Assembly (NCBI RefSeq): GCF_003473485.1
Contig: NC_053042.1
Coordinates: 48,447,762-48,511,761 of the forward strand
DNA: 64,000 nt
Direction: 5' to 3'
Source: Medicago truncatula
Taxonomy: Eukaryota > Streptophyta > Magnoliopsida > Fabales > Fabaceae
Made by a program: the position numbers and the translations under genes. The notes below the pieces were generated by a model, which did no database searches, was not told where the DNA came from, and saw only the letters and a list, made by a program, of their open reading frames with translations. This document shows, one piece after another, positions 18,763 through 32,179 of this stretch; the first letter of the stretch is position 1, and every line of letters starts with the position of its first letter.

Positions 18763-20974
18763 TGTAACACCCTATTTAATTATTTGATTATTTTATTGAG
18801 TTTAGAGTCCATTTTTATGACTTATGTGATTTATATGATTTTTGTGTGTTGTTGTTGTTTTATTAAAGTGGCTTATTTTAATATTTAATAGAATAAGATT
18901 TGAAAATAAAATAAGATTAAGTTGTGGGAGCTGTTTTGGAATTTAGAAGAGTTTAGTTGAATAAGTGGAAATAAGATAAAGAGGGTTGAGGAAATAGGTC
19001 AGAAAAACATTTCACGTGAAAACAAGCCTTTGGGGGAGAAAAAGGGAGAAGAGCCAAGTGAAGAACCGGAGAGATCGTAGAGCTTCGTTCGTCATAATTA
19101 AGGTAAGAGTGGGACTAACCTTCAATAATTCTGATTATATGATTATGAAAATTGGATTTAACAGGTGGTAGGTTGTAGTTCTGGAAATTTGGGAATTAGG
19201 TTTAGAAGTTGTAATTGGTTGTTTTAATTGTAGAATTGATTGTTGGAATTAAGATGTTAATGAAGTTAGGGTTGTGAAAAGAAGTTAGAGTTTTGAAAAG
19301 AAGTTAGGGTTTTGAATTGCAATTTGATTGTTGAAAGTGTAGGTAATCCAATGAATTAACATATGAATTGATGTTCAGGTTGTAGAATAACAATAGGTGA
19401 TATTTCTTATCAAATTTGGGAGTTTGTGTTTGAGTCCAGTGAATTAAGAGTGATTCTTAAGTGAAAAACGCATTGTTAAACTGATTTTTGAACTGCTGTG
19501 AAGCTCAAAATCGGCCATCGATTTTCTGTCAGGCAAATCCGGAAAATATTCGTAATTTTCACCCTTCTCTGTTTTGAATTTGCTTTCGGTGTAAACATGA
19601 AAGTTTTAGATAATTTTGTTAGCTTTCCAATGGCTTTGGTTTGACTTGAAAATGATTTTTAGTTTTTGAGATATGATGAAAATACTCCAAGGAGGTCTTA
19701 GTGAAATCTTATGAAAATTCAGCATAACCGTTTCCAAGTTAATCCAAAACTTACGGGATAATTCCAAACCTCAAAACTAGAAGTAATATGAGTTCAATTA
19801 AGGGGTTTAAGAGTATTTAACCTATGTTGTGAGTTGATCTTGGGATAGAATGGAAGTTGTTATTAGGTTATAGACTTACAGAGAGCCTGAATCAAATGAT
19901 TAATGATTGTTAGTTAGTTTAAGATATTTATATTATGAGGAAAATGTATGATATAGAAAATATCGTTGTTTATATCATTCAAGTTGTTATTATTAATATC
20001 ACTATGTTGCAAGTTGCCTATGTTGCTATCTCTGCTGTTGTTGATTATTAATATCATTAAGTTGACCAAGTTGTGGAGTAAGTCATAGTTATTTATGCAC
20101 AATTGTTGTTGTCGTTGTCGTTGATGTTGCTGAGTTGTATGTTGATATACACAAATTTTGAGTCCATTGCATGCTCATAAATTGTTGAGGGCTCATGCCC
20201 TGTGAATGCTTAATCATTCAAACTGTTGAGGGCTCATGCCCTGTGAATGCTAGTTCATTCAAATTGTTGAGGGCTTATGCTCTGTGAATGCTCGTTCATT
20301 CAAACGCGTTAAAATGGTACCACATGCATGTGCATTGTCGCATTTGTCGTTGTGTCGTTGCATAGTCGTTGTTGTTGGTTGAGTTACTGTCGTCGTTGTT
20401 GGTTGAGTTGTTTTCGTTGTTGTTGGTTGAGTTTGTAGGTATTGTTAATGTTGATGAAGTATGAAACAAGACTGTTGAATTATCCGTTGTTAATTAGGTT
20501 GTTAAATACAGTTGATGATTTATATACCTATTATTATTGATTGTGAATCTCACCCCTTCTGCTTGGAAATGTTACCCTTCGTATGGGTAACTTGCAGGTG
20601 ATCGAGAATAGTTGCTCTCGTGAGTGGACCTTCTCTCACGTGTGTCTTAGGTGCTCTGATACGTAACGGGATGAGAATTTGTTATTGCTTTCTGTTCCTT
20701 ACGTAATGTTTTATGAAGTTTTAAGGACATGTTGTTTGTTGGAATAATTTTATGAGATTTATGTTGAGGCCTTGGTGCCAAAGATGTTTAAATATTGAAA
20801 TAATTTCTGCTGCAAAGTAATAATTGATATGTTGTTGAATTTGAAGGATAAATAGTTATTTATTCAGTTTATGATTTTATGAAAAGTAATGTGACATTCC
20901 GTTTACGTTGAAAATACTCTGATTTATATGTGATTATATGTAAAAAATTTAAGTTGGGAAAACGGGGTGTTACA
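18763..20974 (+). mobile_element. Solo LTR, probably Ty3-gypsy (2.2 kb), inside the Copia LTR
   Basis: The ends are TGTAACACCC and GGGTGTTACA, a perfect inverted terminus. The flanks are GAATG and TAATG, a 5-bp duplication with one mismatch. It shares blocks with the element at 40781-42900, most clearly CTCACCCCTTCTGCTTG (20550 and 42500), GGTACCACATGCAT and the GATACGTAACGGGATG block near 20660. A three-copy, 41-bp hairpin repeat lies at 20184-20306. No coding region is present. The gypsy assignment is inferred from length and terminus type. Confidence 0.85.
20184..20306 (+). repeat. Three tandem 41-bp hairpin units inside the solo LTR
   Basis: Units start at 20184, 20225 and 20266. Each begins GTTGAGGGCTCATGCCCTG, where AGGGC-TCAT-GCCCT can form a stem-loop, followed by TGAATGCT and TCATTCAA, themselves partly inverted. 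The third unit has changes in the stem. A functionally similar but sequence-different block occurs at the same place in the related LTR at 42146-42226. Confidence 0.85.
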
Positions 20975-22375
20975 TAATGCATTTGAAATTGATCATTCTT
21001 AGGACAATAACCATATCAGGCAAATGATCATTGGTGATTGATCAAAAGCTTCAAACGACTCTATTTTGAATATGCTGGAAATTCAACGTCTCTTTCAAAC
21101 TTCTATATAAAGGAGTGAAGACTCAGAGTTTTAATAGAACAATACCAAGAATTAACTGAGCCAAAACTCTGCTGAAATTGTTCTGCATTCAAAGTTCACT
21201 TAGAATTTCTTATCAAAGCTTATATCTTAGAAATTCTAGAGTCTTTAGAGTCTGTATCTGATTTGTATTGTGAACACCACTGATTGTATATCAAGTGTTC
21301 AACCTCAAACATTTTTCTTGTAATTCTGTTTGAATTAAGAAGTCTCTTGCAGTTGTGCTTGAGCAATAGAAGTCTCTTGATTGTGTTCAGGAGCATAGGA
21401 AGTCTCTTGCAGTTGTGCTTGAGCATTTGAAGTTTCTTACTAAGTTTAGTAGTGAGCAATTGTAATCAGATATTACATAGTGAACTCTCCTTGGAAGTGC
21501 AAGGGGGACAGGACTGACTTCCGGTTTGTGGAAGGAACCTGTATAAATTGTTTGTGTCTTTCTTCTCTCTCTCTGTTTTATCCGCTGCAATTAGTTCTGA
21601 ACATCTCTTCAGAAGTAGAACTACATCTGCTTCTGATCTGTGTTTTCAGTTAGGAGAAAAAGAAGAAAAGGCCAACACAATTCAACCCCCCTTCTTGTGT
21701 TTTGTTCTCACCTTCATAATTGGAATAGAAAAAACCAACTATTCTCCCTAAAAGAAACCAACTATTCTCTATATACACACACACACAAAATAAATTATAC
21801 ACATTATGCAACACTAAAAAAAATTATACGCAATAGCGTAACAAAAGAACAGACAGACGAACATAAAGTATTACTGTAAACGCTAATGTGTGTGTGTATA
21901 TTTGCGAGGTTGAAGAAAGGGAATAAAAATATTTGGTGTCATTCAATGACAGCGTGATTAAAAATATTTGCGAGGTTATGATAATTAAATGATATTGAAA
22001 TTAAATATATAAGTGGTAAAAAGATAATAAAATTCCTTAAAAAAATAATAAAATTAAATGGACCCTCCTTCAAAAAATAAATTAAATGGACTTGTTCAAA
22101 AAAAATGGAAGGAAAAAACATATTGAAATATAATATTAAAAAATAAAATAAAAAGGTTCCCAACATGACTTGAAGAGAGGTGCTTGTGAAATAAATTATC
22201 GAGAAGTAGTTTTTTGAAGTAGCATTCAACAACTTTTGATAAAAGCTCATTCCATTCAATTTTATGCATTCTAAAAAAGTACTTCTTTTAGAAGGTATTT
22301 TATTGATATTGTGTTTGACCTAACTTCTCCTTAAAAATGTAGAGAAGCTGAAAAAATGTCGGGTCAAACGGTACC

Positions 22376-23149
22376 TAAGTAATCTTTTAGCACCGTATCA
22401 TTCAATTAGTTTTTTCTATAATTTTTTTCCATAAACTATTGACTTTTTTTTTGCAGAGCACACTCTAAATATAAAATATGGAACTCAAGATTAAGATCAT
22501 TAGAATGTGAAGAATGCCGAATTTAAAGAAATCGCATATATTTAATGATGTGATTTTTATGGATGATATAGTATGCATCAAATATTTTTCTTTGTGAACT
22601 TTTACTAACATGATTTCACATTAACTTAATTATTTTTCTATGCTAATGTTTATTTAATTTTGTTGTTGATGATATTCTAGCGGATGAAAAATCAATGAAC
22701 TGTGTGAAGCGGCAATGTTACAAATATCAATCTATGTTATTATAAAAGAAAAAAAATATCAATCTACGTTGATTGATGTAATATGTTATGAGATAAGAAA
22801 TATCTTAATTTCTAATAACAACCATAAATTTAAACCAACTTCCTCTGAATATAGAATATTTTATAAAATTATAAACATCGAGAAGTCGTATAAAATTTTT
22901 TAAGGAGTTAAATTATATGTATTTTGTCTATTTATTCGTTATACTTTTTTTTGGGTAACCATGATATAGGTTCACAAATTCCACCATCGCTAAAGATGAC
23001 TAATCTCCATCAGGAATCGGTAGGACATAAATGGTGGGTTCTTTCCATTCAATTGATTTTTTTTTCTCATACTCTTGAGCCACGAAACAAACTCATGACC
23101 ACATGTTTAAAGAGACTCATAAACTCTTGCCATTTGGACTAATTCATTA
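22376..23149. other. Intergenic, AT-rich
   Basis: This follows the right end of the long-TIR element. I see no gene. A piece near 22950-23100 looks repetitive, but no ends could be defined. Confidence 0.35.
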
Positions 23150-23158
23150 TTGATTTTT

Positions 23159-23446
23159 GGGTTAATAAGTCTTTACCCCCTGTAATAGAGGTCATTTTCG
23201 GTTTTCTCCCCTGTAACTTTTTTTTTTTATTTACCCCCATGTGAAATTTTTTGTTTTGATTTACCCTCCTAATAGGCCAAACAAAAACGAAAAAGTTCTT
23301 CAAAAAAAAAATTAAAATTGGTTTTTGTTTGGCCTATTAGGGGGTAAATCAAAACAAAAACATTTTACAGGGGGTAAATAAAAAAAAATTACAGGGGGGA
23401 AAACCATAAATGACATGTATTACAGGGGGTAAAGACCTATTAACCC
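23159..23446. repeat. Foldback MITE, 288 bp, Mutator-type
   Basis: The whole element is nearly palindromic. It starts GGGTTAATAAGTCTTTACCC and its right end reads, in reverse complement, GGGTTAATAGGTCTTTACCC. The flanking 9-bp duplication TTGATTTTT is perfect (23150-23158 and 23447-23455). There is no coding capacity. A 9-bp duplication and G-rich termini fit MULE-derived MITEs. Confidence 0.88.
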
Positions 23447-24341
23447 TTGATTTTTTTACACTTTTTATTCTTGGATATGACATTCATGCCACCATTTATA
23501 TTTATTTTTAAGATATAATTGTTAATTTAGATTAATTCAATTAAATATACTTACATAATCTATGATATTATCATCATTTGTGCCCACAAACTTATTTAAT
23601 ATCTAATCCGGGCAACACCGAGCTCTAAACTAGTCACATATTACAAATGTGTTATATGTCGAGTCTAGTTCCCTTTTTAATAGGAAACGTGACTATAAGT
23701 AGGGGTGTGCAAAGTTATTGGTTAACTGAAACCAAATCACCACCCAACCCATATTCATATTTCAAAAGTCCAATCTAATTAGTTAAAGACTATTACTTTT
23801 TCCATCCTTTTTCATTCTCGCGCGTCCTGCACGCTTAATCAAAATACCATCTATCCGGATTTACACAATCCGAACACATTTTAGATTGTGAAATCTGAAA
23901 CTAATCAAAACATGTGCTGGGCTATGTCTCCATTGGATCATGACCAATGGAAGAGTGTAAGAACTCCTGAAGTATATAATCCATACAAAATATACATGTC
24001 CAGATTATACAATCCAAAAGCCCTACTTTTTTTATAAAAAAAAAAAAAAGCGGAAAAAGTAACGGGATATTCATATAAGGTTCACCCAGCACCTAGCTGC
24101 AGTTCACCACCTTTCTCTCCAAACACTCTATATACCTCTAGAAACACGCCATTTTGGGCAAAAATGTGATTTAAAGCAGCAATCTGGTCATCAAGATGCG
24201 TTAACATCATAATTTCTAGGCGCTTTCCTTTTGATCACGTCAACAAATATGTACTGGAGCTATTCGGATTGTGTAGTATGAACAACACCAGTACAAAAAA
24301 TTTGTGCATCTTATGACCCTGCTATGTCACTGTTTCAGTAA

Positions 24342-24735
24342 TGGATGTTCATGTTGATGCCTCCATTGACAAACCACCTGATATTGAACCTCATACTGTG
24401 TTGCCGGTTGTTCCACTTTAAGTTCTAGATGATCCCAAAAATGCCAAAGCCAAGGATCCTCCCACCACCGCCACCACCACCAACATGGAAACTTGATATT
24501 TCCTTAAGTGATGCAAAAGTAGATGATACTCCTCCTCCTATTGTTTGAATTGATCATGGAGAAGATTTTACCACCAAGCAAAAGTTTGTTACGCGGAATG
24601 ATTTATTGGAGTGGGTTCGAGAGAAAACAAGGAAGCTTGGATTTACAACCGTCATTGGTAAATCCGATAAAGGTGACAATGGAAGAAGTGTTTTTGTTAC
24701 CGTGATATGTGAAAGAGGAGTATTGTTTATTTTGA
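24342..24735 (+). pseudogene. Fragment of a Mutator-like (FAR1-related) transposase N-terminus
   Basis: The reading starts MDVHVDASIDKPPDIEPH at 24342 and meets a stop within 26 codons. A proline-rich piece with stops follows. From about 24552 a clean stretch reads KQKFVTRNDLLEWVREK and then LGFTTVIGKSDKG, the type of sequence found at the start of the FAR1/MULE DNA-binding domain in legume transposases. The catalytic core is absent. Upstream (23860-24060), sequences with repeated ATCCGGATT- and ACAATCC-like motifs may be part of the same element's terminal repeats. Confidence 0.6.
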
Positions 24736-27700
24736 AAAGTACTACAATACCCCTACATCATATAACATTTCCAACCAAATTAATTTAATTCTTTTATTTA
24801 AATTCATTTAATTAATTAACTAATTATTTCAATTACTTATTTTAATTCAACATAATTGATAAAAAAAATTAAAAATCAGCAGGAACATACATTTGGCACA
24901 TCGCAAAATACCGTATTATAAAAAGTACAACAACAAAAAAATTATAGATACCAAAAATATAGCTTACCCTTGATGCAAAAAAAATAATAGCTTCTCCTAA
25001 ATTCACTTTCAAATTATATAAAGTTGACGGTGGGAAAAAAAAAATAAAAATAACTAACATCATAAAAGACACAAAATTAACTAAATTGGACTAGGGGCAT
25101 AAAAAGAATACACAAAAATATCACTAATCTCCTTCACTTTCTTCTCGACTTTGGAGAGAAAGGATTTTGTGGGGTCCACATATTTTTAGTCTCTCTTTTC
25201 TATTTCTCTTTACTTCCAAACAGGAGAACTTCAATTTCTCTCTTCCTTAACTCTCTCTTCTCTATTTCTACTCTACCAAACACAGTGTAAAAGTTCAAAT
25301 AGTTAAATACATTTTTTGAAATTAAAAAAAAAAAACAGAAAAACTTAACAAGCGAAAAAAAATGTTATTTTATAAAAGTTTTTCATTTAATTTTTATGAG
25401 TATCAGTCTATGTGACATAGATATAATTAGTGTTTTTTCTATGATGCGGTTTGGTTTGATTTGATTGGTAAAATAAAAACTACAAACCAAACCATGCGAT
25501 TGAATAAAAAAAAAAAGATCTGAATACATCAAAATCAAATGCAATTTCGGTTTGGATTGTTTTGGTTTGCAATTTTTCTATTGGGTTTATTCGGTTTTGA
25601 ACACCCCTAATTATACTAAATAAGAGATCCTAAACGCCTCTTTAACATACATGGTATTTTTTTTGTTTGCAAAACGGGCATCCTTCATGCACAATTGTAG
25701 AAATTAATGTCTCGAGTCTTGTAAGACTCAAACATATGACAATTTTACCTAAATTTTTTAACGTTGTTGCATGTTTAATGCTAAATTCAAACTCAATACA
25801 TTGGATAAGATAAAATTGAACCGTATCATCTTATATAACGATCTTAAAAATACTCTATATTTAGTTATGGGTATTCAAATGAATTTCATCGTAGTATTGT
25901 TTTCTATAAATTTGCCTATTTTTAACAAACACGCATCAAATGGCATTTCATTTGCAGTTATTTCAGCATTGATAAACTTTTGCTAATTTCTTTAGTACTG
26001 TATAACAACTCAAATCAAATACACATATATTAAAATCTCAAATTTTCCAAGAGTAAGACTTAAATAACGACTAAACATATCATTTTTGTTTTCTAGTACT
26101 ATGATTTAGAATAAGATTGAGATTTTAGAGTGAGAATATATCGTATAGCGTATTAGTCCTGTCTTAGGATAAAAAAAGGGATCGACAATTTTTTTTATTC
26201 AAACCTTGACAAAAAAAAATTATTTAAACTTAAGAGCCCAACAATTTGTTAACTTGGAATATGAGTCTTAAAAAACAAAATTGTTTTGACTAATAAATAA
26301 ATTCTTTAATTGTATACGTTGTTCCACCGTATTTATTTTAAGGTCTTCTTTTAAGCATCCCAAATTTAGTAATTATTCTTTAAAAAGGTCAACTATTACA
26401 ATTTTTAATACATTCAATACACAACTTTTTATTAAAACTTACCGATTAAAGTACTTAAAGAGTGTCCCGGAAACACTCGTTAATATTTCCCTTTATTTTA
26501 TTTATCTGTCCCTTTAATTATGGTCTATTTATGAAAGAACTAGACACAATTGAAACATAAGTGAAACTTATTAATAAGACACACTTTATTTTTTGATGAA
26601 GTCAAACTACCCATCAAAATTAATATCGGAAATAATTAAACCTAAAAATTTAAGAGAAATTTTAAGATTATAAAGCACATCAATTAGATCAATAAGATTC
26701 GGTGATGTTTGGGGTTCAAACCTCAAACCTAACATATATAATATGTATTATCCTTATCAACTGAGTCAACCACTAAAATGAATCATAAGTTTATATGTGT
26801 AAATAGATAAATGAGATAGATGAAACAAATTCATCCCGGATGACACGCTAAACATGGTTGGGAGCTTCTCGAATCGATATAGATAGGATATATCATGTGT
26901 CGTCGATCCTGAAGGAATTTAAAAGACCAATTCAATTAATATAATAAATAGAAAGACCAATTCAATACAAATGGTCAATGGCGTCCAAGAGTTTTTGTAT
27001 TAATTTGAAACTATACAAAGTTCGTGTTATATATGGCAGATGATTAATTGGACAATTAACTAACTCAATCTTGTTCTCCGCACATTACGCCTCAATTTAA
27101 CAACGTATCTTTCAACCTTGGTGGCTATCACCTATATACGTTTCACTACATCAATTCAGAAGAGGTGTGAACTTCAAAGGCAGCATCAATAAAAAGTGTG
27201 AGATGTTTACACATTTAAATCAAAGTCGTAAATCGATACAAAAAAAAAAAAAACTATATAAATCAAATTTATTGAATATGTTTAGAAGTTTTTTGTGAAA
27301 ACCATGTAACATTATATCAAGTTCCCGCGAGTATATATGAAAAATGTATTATGATATGCGTTCGAACCCTAAAAAAAAAAATAGTTCCCGCGAGTATATG
27401 TAGGGATAATGTATTATGATATGCGATCAAACCCTAAATACTCTATTTATTCATCTTAAAAAGTGAATTCAACCTACTAAACAAGTTGACAAAAAAAAAA
27501 GATCAGATATATAGGTATTAAATCGAATTGAATCAAACGGCTGAGTAAAAAAAATTAAAATAAAACTCATGACATATATATTAATGTAAAAAAGATCATG
27601 TTATGATATCATGTTTTTTAAGGATATTTTAACATTTATGTTATATGTTAAGCGTTGTAAAAGATAGTTGAAGTCCTTTTTTATATAAAAAATATGTTAT

Positions 27701-27971
27701 GTGTTTTAAAAGAGAATTTTTTTGACAAAAAAAAGAGCTGAAGTCTCCGTTTTATAAATGAGTTATGTTTTATAAAAGAAAGAAAGGATTAAGTAACAAA
27801 AAAAAAATGATTATTTTAATAATTATGAATTATGCTTTTTTTTTTATGCAAAAGAAAATAAAAGAATAAATGAAAATGGTTTTGGCAGGAGTTGAATCTA
27901 GCACATAAGACTTGGCAAAAAGGCTCTTGACCACTAGAGCATGTTACACAATCATTAAAATGTTACAAAAC

Positions 27972-28010
<39 letters not shown>

Positions 28011-28100
28011 CAAAATTGGGGGTGTGCCATGGCCCATCTTGGCCCATGAGGGGCTCCACCTCTGCGACAAACACACCTAAATAAAAGTACTAATTAAAAT
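24736..28100. other. Gene-free, AT-rich stretch with SINE and MITE remnants
   Basis: No gene is visible. There is a possible MITE at 25430-25608, with an ACCGAATAAACCC-type end (in reverse complement) and AACACCCCTAATTAT at its right. A reverse-oriented SINE remnant lies at about 26690-26775, with a GGTTCAAACC B-box in reverse. A SINE with an internal duplication lies near 27321-27490. An eroded fragment with tRNA-like features is near 27885-27950, and an AT dinucleotide run is at about 27978-28005. Most other bases are low complexity. Confidence 0.45.
27321..27490 (+). repeat. SINE remnant with a 63-bp partial tandem duplication
   Basis: Two units start GTTCCCGCGAGTATAT, at 27321 and 27384. 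Each runs through ATGTATTATGATATGCG and a B-box-like GTTCGAACCCTA or ATCAAACCCTA. Only the second unit continues into the SINE body (TATTTATTCATCTTAAAAAG and GAATTCAACC). The first ends in an A-run. This looks like a SINE inserted into or duplicated next to another copy. Confidence 0.65.
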
Positions 28101-28105
28101 ATACT

Positions 28106-29699
28106 TGTCGCGTCATTTTTTGGAGGTCAAGACTATTTGATTAGCTTTTGACTCACTAATTTATTTCACGACTGAACATTTAATTTTTTAAGAAAAAGGG
28201 GAAAAAGTTCAAAACACCTCATATTGAGAGATTTAGGGTTCGGGGGTTGGTTATATTTAGGGAAGGTATTAGCACCCTAAATATTCGTAGTACTCTACGA
28301 GAACCTCTTGATTTTATTTAATTAATGTGCTATAAACTTGCTTGCTTTTCAAAAAAGAAGTTAATGTGATGATTAAAAGAAGAAAGAAAGTGAGACCTAA
28401 TTTATCTACATTTTTTATGATTTGGAAGGACATTGTCCTCTGCCTACGTACCCGTGAGGGATCAAAACCTCATAGTTCGGGGTAGAAATTGACGTTTGAT
28501 TTGTTGAGTGTTTTTTATTAGTTTTGAAAAAGGTTTTAAAATGAAAAGCCAAGTGGCAAATGAGTATTTGTTTGTGTTTTTTAATATTGAAAAAAGAGAC
28601 TTAAAGTAAAGTTAAATTGATTAAAGTTTGATTAAGAAAAGAAAATAAAAATGCGGTCACTTGATTTGGATCAAGGTTTATTATGAAAATATTTTTGTGA
28701 TTTTGATTATTTGCATGTTTTTTGTTGTTTTTTTGGAATATTAAATAAAAATTAAACTAACGGAGAAATAAAAATAAAAGCGCGTGGATTTTTGTAGTGA
28801 CGTTGGATCACCACAAAATCCCTAATCTAATTTTTTTGCATTTTTGGATATATATATATAAGGCGGTAAAGAAATAAAAGGACACACACACTTTTCTCAT
28901 TTATATTTACATTGGACCTAAATACATTCTAATTGCTGAAAAATAAATAACAATAATTAAAATGCTAAATAAAATAAAATGCAAAAATGCTAAAAAGAAA
29001 TAAAATGCAAGAAAATAAAAGAAATGGACAATCGAATGGACAAAAATTACCGAAGGGACTTTTCCGAAGGGACAGAAAAAAAGAGGGAGAAGAAAAGAAT
29101 AGCTCGTTAACACAAGCTAAAGAGGGAGAAGAGAGAAAAGTTCTTTGACAACTCAAGAGAACTTTTGGTGTCTGAAATTGTGTGGAATGAGGGCTCTATT
29201 TATAGGTGAGGAGGTTGATGAAAAATGGAAAATTGGTTTAATGGAAATAATGGACAATTATGGTGAATTTTGAAAAAAGAATGTTAAAGTTGACACTTGA
29301 CTTGAAATTTTTTTTAGACCTTGTACATTTTATTTTGGACCTATTGACACTTTGTTTTTTTTTTTGGACACTAATTAATTAAAAAGAAATAAAATAAAAA
29401 TAAAATAACTAATAAGAAATAAAATAAAAAACAAATTAAACTAAATTATGTAAAGAAAAATAAAATTAAAAGATGGAAAATAAAAATTATTAAATATAAA
29501 AAAAAGTAACTAATCTTAAAATTAAAATTAATAAAAGATGGAAAGAAAATAAAAAGAGAAAAGAGGGTCCGACTCGGAATAAAAAATGAGGTATTTTAAA
29601 ATACCTCCTTGCCGAATTTTTTCACTGAAAAATCAGAGATCGATCAGAGTCAAGTGACATGTGTCAGTGAAGCCTTAGGTTAAAAATTGGGATATGACA
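28106..29699. mobile_element. Solo LTR, 1,594 bp, TSD ATACT
   Basis: It begins TGTCGCGTCATTTTTTGG and ends GGGATATGACA, so it has TG...CA termini. The perfect 5-bp direct repeat ATACT flanks it (28101-28105 and 29700-29704). It contains a TATA-like run at about 28850-28862. Its centre is rich in AAATAAAA-type low-complexity sequence. There are no internal genes, so it is a solo LTR. The TGTCGCG start recalls Tat/Ogre-type gypsy elements, but this lineage is a guess. Confidence 0.82.
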
Positions 29700-29704
29700 A
29701 TACT

Positions 29705-31218
29705 CATATTTCAATTTTAACAGGATCCTCTCAAATAGACGGTGAGATTGGACTCCTAATTTAATTTTTTTCATCATTTACTTAAAATTAAGTTGTGTTT
29801 AAATTTATTTTGGTCTTTTATTCTTGTAATGTTATACAAATTTATTTATTTATGTTTTCTAATGTTATACAAATTTATTTATTATTTTTTTAAATGAGAG
29901 TTGAGGTGACCGTTAACAATATTATGTGGTTTTGTCATGTCAAAACAATGCCATTTTATTCTAAAATTAATAATTTGAGTTTTTTTTAAAGAATAATCTG
30001 AGTTGATGGTTTATCTTCTTTCTCATAACATCTTAATGTAAACGAAAAACTTAGTTTTTAATAAGATGAGCTTTTAAAATTCACATGTCATAATTCAACC
30101 AGTAAAATCGTCAAAATTGATAAATAGACGTCGTGATTGAGGTTCAAATATTAAACTCTTCATTTATATATATAAAATTCAATGGTTATTTAACATTTTA
30201 CCTATCTTAAAAAACCAGTCTTTTGTAGGCCTATGGGCAATAAATTATACACGTTTCATCCCTAGTTAAGACGAATTCAAGCCAGCTCATCATCAACCCA
30301 CAAGGCAGGGTTCATATGAACTTCAAAAATCAAAAGTATAGTTGACTGATGGTGAGAATTAAATTGTCAGCTCTATATAAACAAAATAATAATAATTAAA
30401 CTGTTAGCAAGGTTCATGCCTTAAGAGTTTGATCATCAATATTTATTTTATTGATTAAAGGAGAAAATTCTCAATACGTTTTTTTATATAAAAAAATACT
30501 TTATACTTGAAACATAGCGTATTAGATATTCATATTCTAGAAGGAAAACACTATTTACAGCGTAAAGTTGTCTCACGATAACACCACGATCTGCACTGTA
30601 TTCAAGCCTAATTCACGCACTCATGTATTTTGCCAACCACTCATGCATTGTGCCAAAACGCAGATCTTAGGTGCTAGTGCTTTCGTGGGTTATTCGTGAT
30701 TTGGCCTCACTACTAGAATAGTGTTAATTATCTATAAATAATATATGTGATTATTCGAGACTGAGAGAATATTATCAAAAATTTAAAAGTAGTTATGATT
30801 TAAGGTAAACTATTTTAATGATTGAACGATCTATAATGATTCACGATGTAATTTTTTTTTTACAATGATATTACATATGAATTAAATCCTATTATAAAAC
30901 CGTCCCATGAATATATTCACAAACTTCATATAATTTAGCCAAATCTAACCTTTAAAAATAAAAAATCTATCCTCTTTGATGAATAAAAAACCAATCAATT
31001 ACCATTGATATCTTAAGGGATTCATTAATTAGACCCTTACACGCTTAGCCAAATTTAATTTGATACTTCTAAGACTAAAGAGATTGAATGTTGAAATTTC
31101 ATACTTCTTATTACTTTTCTTCCCTACGAGTGAATGCAAACAATTTAATCACCAACGTACATAACACGGTTCTCATAGTTTCCTTACCCAACTTTGTATT
31201 TACATACCCTCCAACACC
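29705..31218. other. Intergenic upstream of chitinase A2
   Basis: I see no gene. The sequence is AT-rich spacer. The last 170 bases before the TATA box share blocks with the A1 promoter. A short match to the abnormal tail of A1 (TCATCAATATTTATTTT) occurs at about 30432 and is noted as a possible shared repeat. Confidence 0.4.
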
Positions 31219-31225
31219 TATATAA
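31219..31225 (+). promoter_or_regulatory. TATA box of chitinase A2
   Basis: TATATAA lies 70 bp upstream of the ATG at 31289, a spacing that leaves a short leader of about 35-40 nt. The aligned position of chitinase A1 has A-runs instead. Confidence 0.6.

Positions 31226-32179
<954 letters not shown>

Larger units (their letters stand above)
18198..21716. mobile_element. Solo LTR, Copia (SIRE/Maximus-like), split by a second LTR
   Basis: It begins TGTTGGAACAAAATGTG and ends CTCACCTTCA, so it has TG...CA ends. It is flanked by a perfect 5-bp duplication, TAATT (18193-18197 and 21717-21721). The phrase ACAATTCAACCCCCCTTCTTG near the 3' end is typical of the large legume SIRE/Maximus Copia LTRs. 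With the internal insertion (18763-20974) removed, the LTR is about 1.3 kb. No internal retrotransposon genes remain, so this is a product of LTR-LTR recombination. Its orientation appears to be +. Confidence 0.85.
16871..22375. mobile_element. PIF/Harbinger-like element with long inverted repeats, carrying nested insertions
   Basis: The left end is GGTATCGTTTGGCC. The reverse complement of the right end is GGTACCGTTTGACC. Both are flanked by TAA (16868-16870 and 22376-22378), the TWA target duplication typical of PIF/Harbinger elements. The inverted arms can be followed for hundreds of bases: the stretch near 17029-17065 mirrors 22172-22213, and 17670-17955 mirrors about 21795-22070. Without the two solo LTRs and the MITE inserted in it, the element would be about 1.5 kb and almost entirely arm sequence. 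No transposase is visible, so it is a non-autonomous, foldback-like member. Confidence 0.8.

Noticed and set aside
20184-20306. CRISPR-like array
   Set aside because: Only three units, directly adjacent without true spacers, inside a plant LTR; CRISPR does not apply to this genome.
22715-23142. Small ORFs after the long-TIR element
   Set aside because: AT-rich low-complexity translations with no recognisable features.
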